Shown: piece after piece, positions 60,048 to 64,000 of the stretch | Layout of the letters: every line of letters begins with the position of its first letter | How positions within the stretch are numbered: position 1 is the stretch's first letter | Assembly: GCA_041690255.1 (NCBI GenBank) | Contig: JAWLHU010000009.1 | Coordinates: 1-64,000, forward strand | Direction of reading: 5' to 3' | DNA length: 64,000 nt | DNA from: JAWLHU01 sp041690255 | GTDB taxonomy: Bacteria > Bacillota > Sulfobacillia > Symbiobacteriales > Symbiobacteriaceae | Made by a program: the position numbers and the translations under genes | The notes under the pieces: generated by a model | Told to the model about the DNA's origin: nothing | The model's database searches: none | What the model saw: only the letters and a program-made list of their open reading frames with translations

Positions 60048-61208
60048 TTACCGATGCAGCACGACATTCTGCCACGAGCCCGTGCGTGCAGAGGTCAGAG
60101 CGGCATGCGCCACCTCCTGTGCTCGCAGACCATCCCGGAATGTGGGACCCGTCATGACGCCAGTCACGATCGAGTGCATGAAGTTGCGCATCTGCAAGGC
60201 CATCGTCTCCGCGAAGCCAACCCCCAGGCCACCCAGTGCCCAGAAGAGCCCGCCATCCTGGGCGGGGCCGATCACCACGCGCGCCATTCCGAGACCAGCC
60301 GTCTGCGGGGTTGCGACCTGGATCTCGTTCATCCGTTCGTAGTCGAAGACCAGGGTACCGTCCGTCCCGTTGACCTCCACATAACAGTGGGTCTTGCGAC
60401 CGTGCGTAACCCGCGTCGCCTCAATCGTCCCCACCGGCCCATCATCACCGAACTGGACCAGCATCGCTCCCAGATCTTCGGTGTCCACTGGCGCCATCTC
60501 CGTGTCGCCCGGAGCCAGGGAGTACGTATCTGGCCCTTGGTGGAGGGGACGCTCACGAATCGTCGTCCTGGCGGTCGCTACCACTTGCGTGATCTCGCCG
60601 ACAAGGTAATGGGCGAGGTCGATCACATGGCAGCCAACAGCCAGCATGGGACCCCCGCCAGTGTGCTTCGCTTCGAACTTCCAGGAGCGCGGGACCAGGG
60701 GATTGGCCGCCCAGTCCATGAGGAAGGCAGCCCGGTAGTTGATGATCTTGCCCAACTGGCCCTCACTGATCAGCCGCTTGGCGTACTGAATGGCGGGGAT
60801 GTTTCGGTAGTTCAGGTTTACCATGTTGACAACACCGGCACGCTCGGCCGCCGCGACCATCTCTCGAGCCGCCCCGACAGACTGGGCTAGCGGCTTCTCG
60901 CACAGGACGTGCTTGCCGGCCTGCATCGCTGCAATGGCGATGGAGGCATGCACATCGTTGGGTGCGGCAATCACGACGGCATCGACCTCATCCCCCTCGA
61001 TCACCGCCCGCCAGTCAGCCGACCACCGGTCAATGGCGTACTTCCTGGCCGCCGCCTGCGCAGTGGCGGGGTTTACGTCAGTGATTATGACTACCTCGGA
61101 CTGGACATCCTGGGCCCCAAAATAGGAGGGGACCGAGCGAAGGCCAATCACGTGCGCTTTCGCGATCGAGCCACCTCCGATGATCCCCACTCGAATACGG
61201 TCTGTCAT
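60048..61208 (-). CDS. Gfo/Idh/MocA-family oxidoreductase
   Basis: A 386-residue NAD(P)-dependent dehydrogenase of sugars or cyclitols. The Rossmann motif is RVGIIGGGSIAKAHVIGL, the catalytic lysine lies in HVLCEKPLAQSVGAAREM, and MLAVGCHVIDLAHYLVGEI carries the conserved histidine and aspartate. I chose the ATG at 61208, eight bases after AGGAGA. It probably oxidises a ring or side-chain hydroxyl of the substrate imported by the TRAP system upstream. Confidence 0.9.
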   Translation of the reverse strand: MTDRIRVGIIGGGSIAKAHVIGLRSVPSYFGAQDVQSEVVIITDVNPATAQAAARKYAIDRWSADWRAVIEGDEVDAVVIAAPNDVHASIAIAAMQAGKHVLCEKPLAQSVGAAREMVAAAERAGVVNMVNLNYRNIPAIQYAKRLISEGQLGKIINYRAAFLMDWAANPLVPRSWKFEAKHTGGGPMLAVGCHVIDLAHYLVGEITQVVATARTTIRERPLHQGPDTYSLAPGDTEMAPVDTEDLGAMLVQFGDDGPVGTIEATRVTHGRKTHCYVEVNGTDGTLVFDYERMNEIQVATPQTAGLGMARVVIGPAQDGGLFWALGGLGVGFAETMALQMRNFMHSIVTGVMTGPTFRDGLRAQEVAHAALTSARTGSWQNVVLHR

Positions 61209-61265
61209 GCTCCCATCTCCTGTCATCAGCCGTCTCGGTCGGCGAACCTTGTCCCCCGGCGACAG

Positions 61266-62201
61266 CTACGGCTTGATCAGCACCTTGATGGAAGAGGACC
61301 TCCGGTGGAAGAGATCCATGAAGACCTTATCGCTCTCCTCGAGGGTACAGTAGTCCACCCAGTCCAGAGGCAGGGAGGGCGTCATGGCGGCTGCTTCCTT
61401 GAAGTCGGCCAGGGTGTAGGCGAAGGAGGCGAGAACGCTGCGCTCCGCCCGGACGAAGTCCAGGGCGTTGAAGGCCGATGGAGCGGTCTTACAGCCGAGC
61501 CAGACGGCGGTCCCACCGGGACGCTGATGATCGACCGACGCTGCGCGGGTCTCGGGAGCGCCGACGGCATCGAAGAGGACGTCGAACTCACCCTCCAGGG
61601 CGCTGCCGGTCTGGCTGGCACCCAGGCGCTTTGCGACCTGAAGACGGGCCGCATCTATATCGACGACAGAGATATCGACAGCGCCCTTCATGCGAGCGAT
61701 CATCAGGATCAGCAGTCCAATGGTGCCAGAGCCGAGGATTCCGATCCGGCTCTTCGGGCCGGCGCCGGAGCGATTCCAAGCTCGGAGTGCCACGGCCAGG
61801 GGCTCCACCAGCGCACCCGCTTCCAGCGGTGCTTCGGCCGGCAGTTCCACAATCGCCCGCTCAGGCACGGCGACCCGCTCGGCAAAGCCTCCCGCCTGCT
61901 GAATGCCAATGATGGACCGGTTGCGGCACAACTGCTCATAGCCGGCCTGACACAGATCACAGGAGCCGCAGCTCAGAGTGGCGCAGACAGTGACCCGCCG
62001 CCCATCGTTCGTCGTGCCGGAGAACTCGTGGCCCATGATCAGCGGCGGTGTGCCGTAACCACCCGGCAGGATCCTGTGCAGATCGCTTCCGCAGATCCCG
62101 GAATAGGCTACGTTTACGATGACTTCACCCGGACCGGGTACGGGTTCGGGTTCGTTGGTAAGCTCGACGACCTCTGACCGGGTGTACTTCAGTGCCCGCA
62201 T
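61266..62201 (-). CDS. zinc-dependent medium-chain alcohol dehydrogenase
   Basis: A 311-residue dehydrogenase, slightly short for the family. The catalytic zinc ligands are in SGICGSDLHR and MGHEFSG, the structural zinc site is CGSCDLCQAGYEQLC, and the cofactor fold is IGILGSGTIGLLILMIA with Asp in SVVDIDAARL, suggesting NAD. AAGGAGG precedes the ATG at 62201. It fits sorbitol/threonine-dehydrogenase-like enzymes and is probably one oxidation step of the operon's pathway. Confidence 0.88.
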   Translation of the reverse strand: MRALKYTRSEVVELTNEPEPVPGPGEVIVNVAYSGICGSDLHRILPGGYGTPPLIMGHEFSGTTNDGRRVTVCATLSCGSCDLCQAGYEQLCRNRSIIGIQQAGGFAERVAVPERAIVELPAEAPLEAGALVEPLAVALRAWNRSGAGPKSRIGILGSGTIGLLILMIARMKGAVDISVVDIDAARLQVAKRLGASQTGSALEGEFDVLFDAVGAPETRAASVDHQRPGGTAVWLGCKTAPSAFNALDFVRAERSVLASFAYTLADFKEAAAMTPSLPLDWVDYCTLEESDKVFMDLFHRRSSSIKVLIKP

Positions 62202-62274
62202 GACTTCAAACCTCCTTGTCATGATGCAGGTTCAGCCCTCGATCGCCCAAGGCGCATGATCCCGACCGGAACCC

Positions 62275-63552
62275 TTACGGACCGAAGAGCGTGACGGTCC
62301 ACATATAGGTACTCGGGAAGTACGTGATGATCAGGAGAACCAGGAGCAAGATTGGGAAGAACCGGAACACGTGCCTGAAGATATCTTCGACCGGAAGGTC
62401 AGCCATACTCGAGACGAAGAAGCAGACCTGCCCGAACGGTGGCGTGATCGCACCGAGCACCACGTTCAGGACGCAGATCATTCCGAACTGAATCGGATCG
62501 ATGCCCAGATGAGCGGCGGCGGTTGCCAGGGTGGGCCCCACCAGGATCAGCAGCGAGATGCCCTCCATGAGGGCGCCGCCCAACAGCAGGAAGATGTTTA
62601 CAGCCAGGAGGAAGATCGCCGGACTCTCGCTGATCGTATTGAACATCGTGGCGATCGACTGGGGCACCTGGTTGTAGGCGAGCACCCAGGAGACCGGCGC
62701 CGCAAAGGCGATGATCAGCATGATCGAGCCGGTGTCCACAGCCGCTTTGGTCAGCACTCCGGGAAGGTCACGCCAGTGAAACTCCCGGTAGACGAAGACC
62801 GCAAGGAAGAGGCTGAAGAGGACGGCCACGCCGCCGGCTTCGGTCGCGGTGAACCACCCAAAGCGGATGCCAAAGACAATGACGAATGGGAGCAGCAAGG
62901 CCAGTCCGCTTCGCCTGAAGGCGGTCCAGACCGCACGCCAGGAGGGGCGGGGCTTGGGCGGTCCGTATCCCATGCGCCGGCAGGTCCGGTGCACAACGAT
63001 GGACATCGCTGCGGCCAGCATGATCCCCGGCACGATACCAGCCATGAACAGCTTCCCCACAGAGTTGCCGGTGAGCGAAGCGTAGACAAGGAGGGCGATC
63101 GACGGCGGGATGATGTTGGACAGCATACCCGAGACCGCTGTGAGAGCGCCGGAGAACGCTGCAGGATAGCCATCGGCCCGCATCTGCGGAATCGTCACCT
63201 TGCAGTCCACCGCTGCGTCCGCTGCAGATGAACCGGAGAGACCACCCATGAAGACGCTGAGTGCGACGTTTACCTGCCCGAGGCCCCCGGGGAAGTGCCC
63301 AACCAGGACCCTGGCCAGATCGAACAGCCGTTGTGAGATCCCGCCGGCCGACATGATCGAACCGGCCACCACAAAGAGCGGGATCGCCATCATCACAACG
63401 TTATCGGTTGTGCTCGCAGTCTTGGCCGCAACAACCGCCAGGGGAACACCCTGGGTACTGAGAATCCCTGCGGTTCCTCCCATGGCCAGGCTGACGGCAA
63501 CAGGAATGCCGAGGAATATCAATCCAAACAAGACGACTGCTAGTAATGCCAT
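62275..63552 (-). CDS. dctM: TRAP transporter large permease (DctM)
   Basis: A 425-residue protein with about twelve membrane helices, the main channel subunit of a tripartite ATP-independent transporter. Signatures: the N-terminal LFGLIFLGIPVAVSLAMG, IPLFVVAGSIMSAGGISQRL, and GLSGSSAADAAVDCKVTIPQM. Substrates of the family are organic acids, sugar acids and taurine-like compounds. It follows the small permease gene by 67 bases; the binding protein gene must lie to the right of the window. Confidence 0.92.
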   Translation of the reverse strand: MALLAVVLFGLIFLGIPVAVSLAMGGTAGILSTQGVPLAVVAAKTASTTDNVVMMAIPLFVVAGSIMSAGGISQRLFDLARVLVGHFPGGLGQVNVALSVFMGGLSGSSAADAAVDCKVTIPQMRADGYPAAFSGALTAVSGMLSNIIPPSIALLVYASLTGNSVGKLFMAGIVPGIMLAAAMSIVVHRTCRRMGYGPPKPRPSWRAVWTAFRRSGLALLLPFVIVFGIRFGWFTATEAGGVAVLFSLFLAVFVYREFHWRDLPGVLTKAAVDTGSIMLIIAFAAPVSWVLAYNQVPQSIATMFNTISESPAIFLLAVNIFLLLGGALMEGISLLILVGPTLATAAAHLGIDPIQFGMICVLNVVLGAITPPFGQVCFFVSSMADLPVEDIFRHVFRFFPILLLVLLIITYFPSTYMWTVTLFGP

Positions 63553-63619
63553 GTCACCCCACCCACTCTGACTTCGTCCCGGTCCCCTGACTCGGGGAAC
63601 TGACGAGCCGCGAATTTTC

Positions 63620-64000
63620 CTACCCGTGTTCCGGGGGTCTTGCCGGCTTGGTCTTACGGAGCGAACCGATGGTATAGATGATCATGAGCGCACCGCTCAG
63701 GGGAATAACCGTGCTGAAGTAACCCGAGGGGATCTCGAGCCAGGTGAGTTCTCGCTTCATGTGGAGTTGGACAATGGGGACGCCCAATGCCAGCAGGATT
63801 CCTCCCATGCCAATGGGCGAAAGGCGAATAAGCCACCGCCACAGGCTGCCTGCCAGGCCTTCGCCGGCATATCTGTCGACGAACATGCTCATCCTCACGT
63901 GCGCCTGATACTTCACGGCGATAGCTCCGCCCAGGAAGACAATCCAGAGGAACAGGATCTTCACGATGTCCTCAGCCCAGATAATCCGGTACCAGTCGGT
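63620..64000 (-). CDS. dctQ: TRAP transporter small permease (DctQ), cut by window edge
   Basis: The last 126 residues of the small membrane subunit; the frame is open to the window edge. WAEDIVKILFLWIVFLGGAI, followed by KYQAHVRMSMFVDRY, is the family core, with two further helices (LSPIGMGGILLALGVPIVQL and TVIPLSGALMIIYTIGSL). About 40 N-terminal residues are missing. It is the first visible gene of the leftward catabolic operon. Confidence 0.88.
   Translation of the reverse strand, partial: TDWYRIIWAEDIVKILFLWIVFLGGAIAVKYQAHVRMSMFVDRYAGEGLAGSLWRWLIRLSPIGMGGILLALGVPIVQLHMKRELTWLEIPSGYFSTVIPLSGALMIIYTIGSLRKTKPARPPEHG

Overview
The window looks like a piece of the chromosome of a high-G+C, spore-forming Firmicute; the style resembles Symbiobacterium, but that is an inference. 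Supporting signs are GC-rich codon use, strong AGGAGG-type ribosome sites with frequent GTG/TTG starts, a sporulation sigma factor gene (sigK), and a typical Firmicute aro cluster. No tRNA, rRNA or CRISPR array was seen.

Region by region. 1-7.6 kb: the front part of a conjugative element read leftward (RHH accessory protein, HUH relaxase, VirD4 coupling ATPase, pilin-like protein, TrbL/VirB6, PrgI, and a VirB4 ATPase cut by the window edge), controlled by two small XRE repressors with shared operators. 7.7-11.5 kb: lipoproteins and two TPR regulators, each followed by a 37-residue secreted peptide precursor (Rap/Phr-like logic). 11.5-17.4 kb: a lower-GC pair of hypothetical genes, one with a nuclease motif, then an RseB-like protein, a small exported peptide, an MFS exporter and a coiled-coil protein. 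17.5-24.7 kb: an isocitrate/isopropylmalate dehydrogenase relative, psuG, the shikimate run aroB-aroK-aroC with a prepilin peptidase and aroE, and a YqeG phosphatase. 24.8-31.7 kb: LacI regulator, M20 peptidase, two membrane proteins and a MalT-like regulator broken by an exact 17-bp duplication. 31.8-41.1 kb: one giant gene for a TcA-like toxin subunit.

41.2-57.3 kb is the main finding. The gene for sigma-K is cut into three in-frame pieces on the minus strand: residues 1-119 at 57307-56951, residues 120-150 at 46811-46719, and residues 151-239 at 41544-41275. Two separate elements lie between them: 10.1 kb bounded by a 15-bp direct repeat and 5.2 kb bounded by a 7-bp direct repeat. Each carries its own large serine recombinase. 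Exact removal of both would rebuild a normal-length sigma-K reading through CIENEI-LMHLR and GNEITL-IDVLG. This is a double version of the Bacillus skin element. In the 10-kb element the recombinase reading frame runs across the attachment core, so its C-terminus differs between the integrated and circular states. Three further copies of the recombinase tail plus terminator lie inside this element, suggesting serial insertion and decay. The elements carry cargo: an MFS exporter, lipoprotein, NERD-type nuclease, zinc-ribbon protein, beta-propeller dehydrogenase and a structured RNA that also occurs, with compensating stem changes, upstream of the relaxase genes at 6.5 kb.

57.4-64 kb: a catabolic operon read leftward (TRAP transporter DctQ-DctM, zinc alcohol dehydrogenase, Gfo/Idh/MocA oxidoreductase, TIM-barrel isomerase, CocE-type hydrolase), probably for uptake and breakdown of an organic acid or sugar acid.
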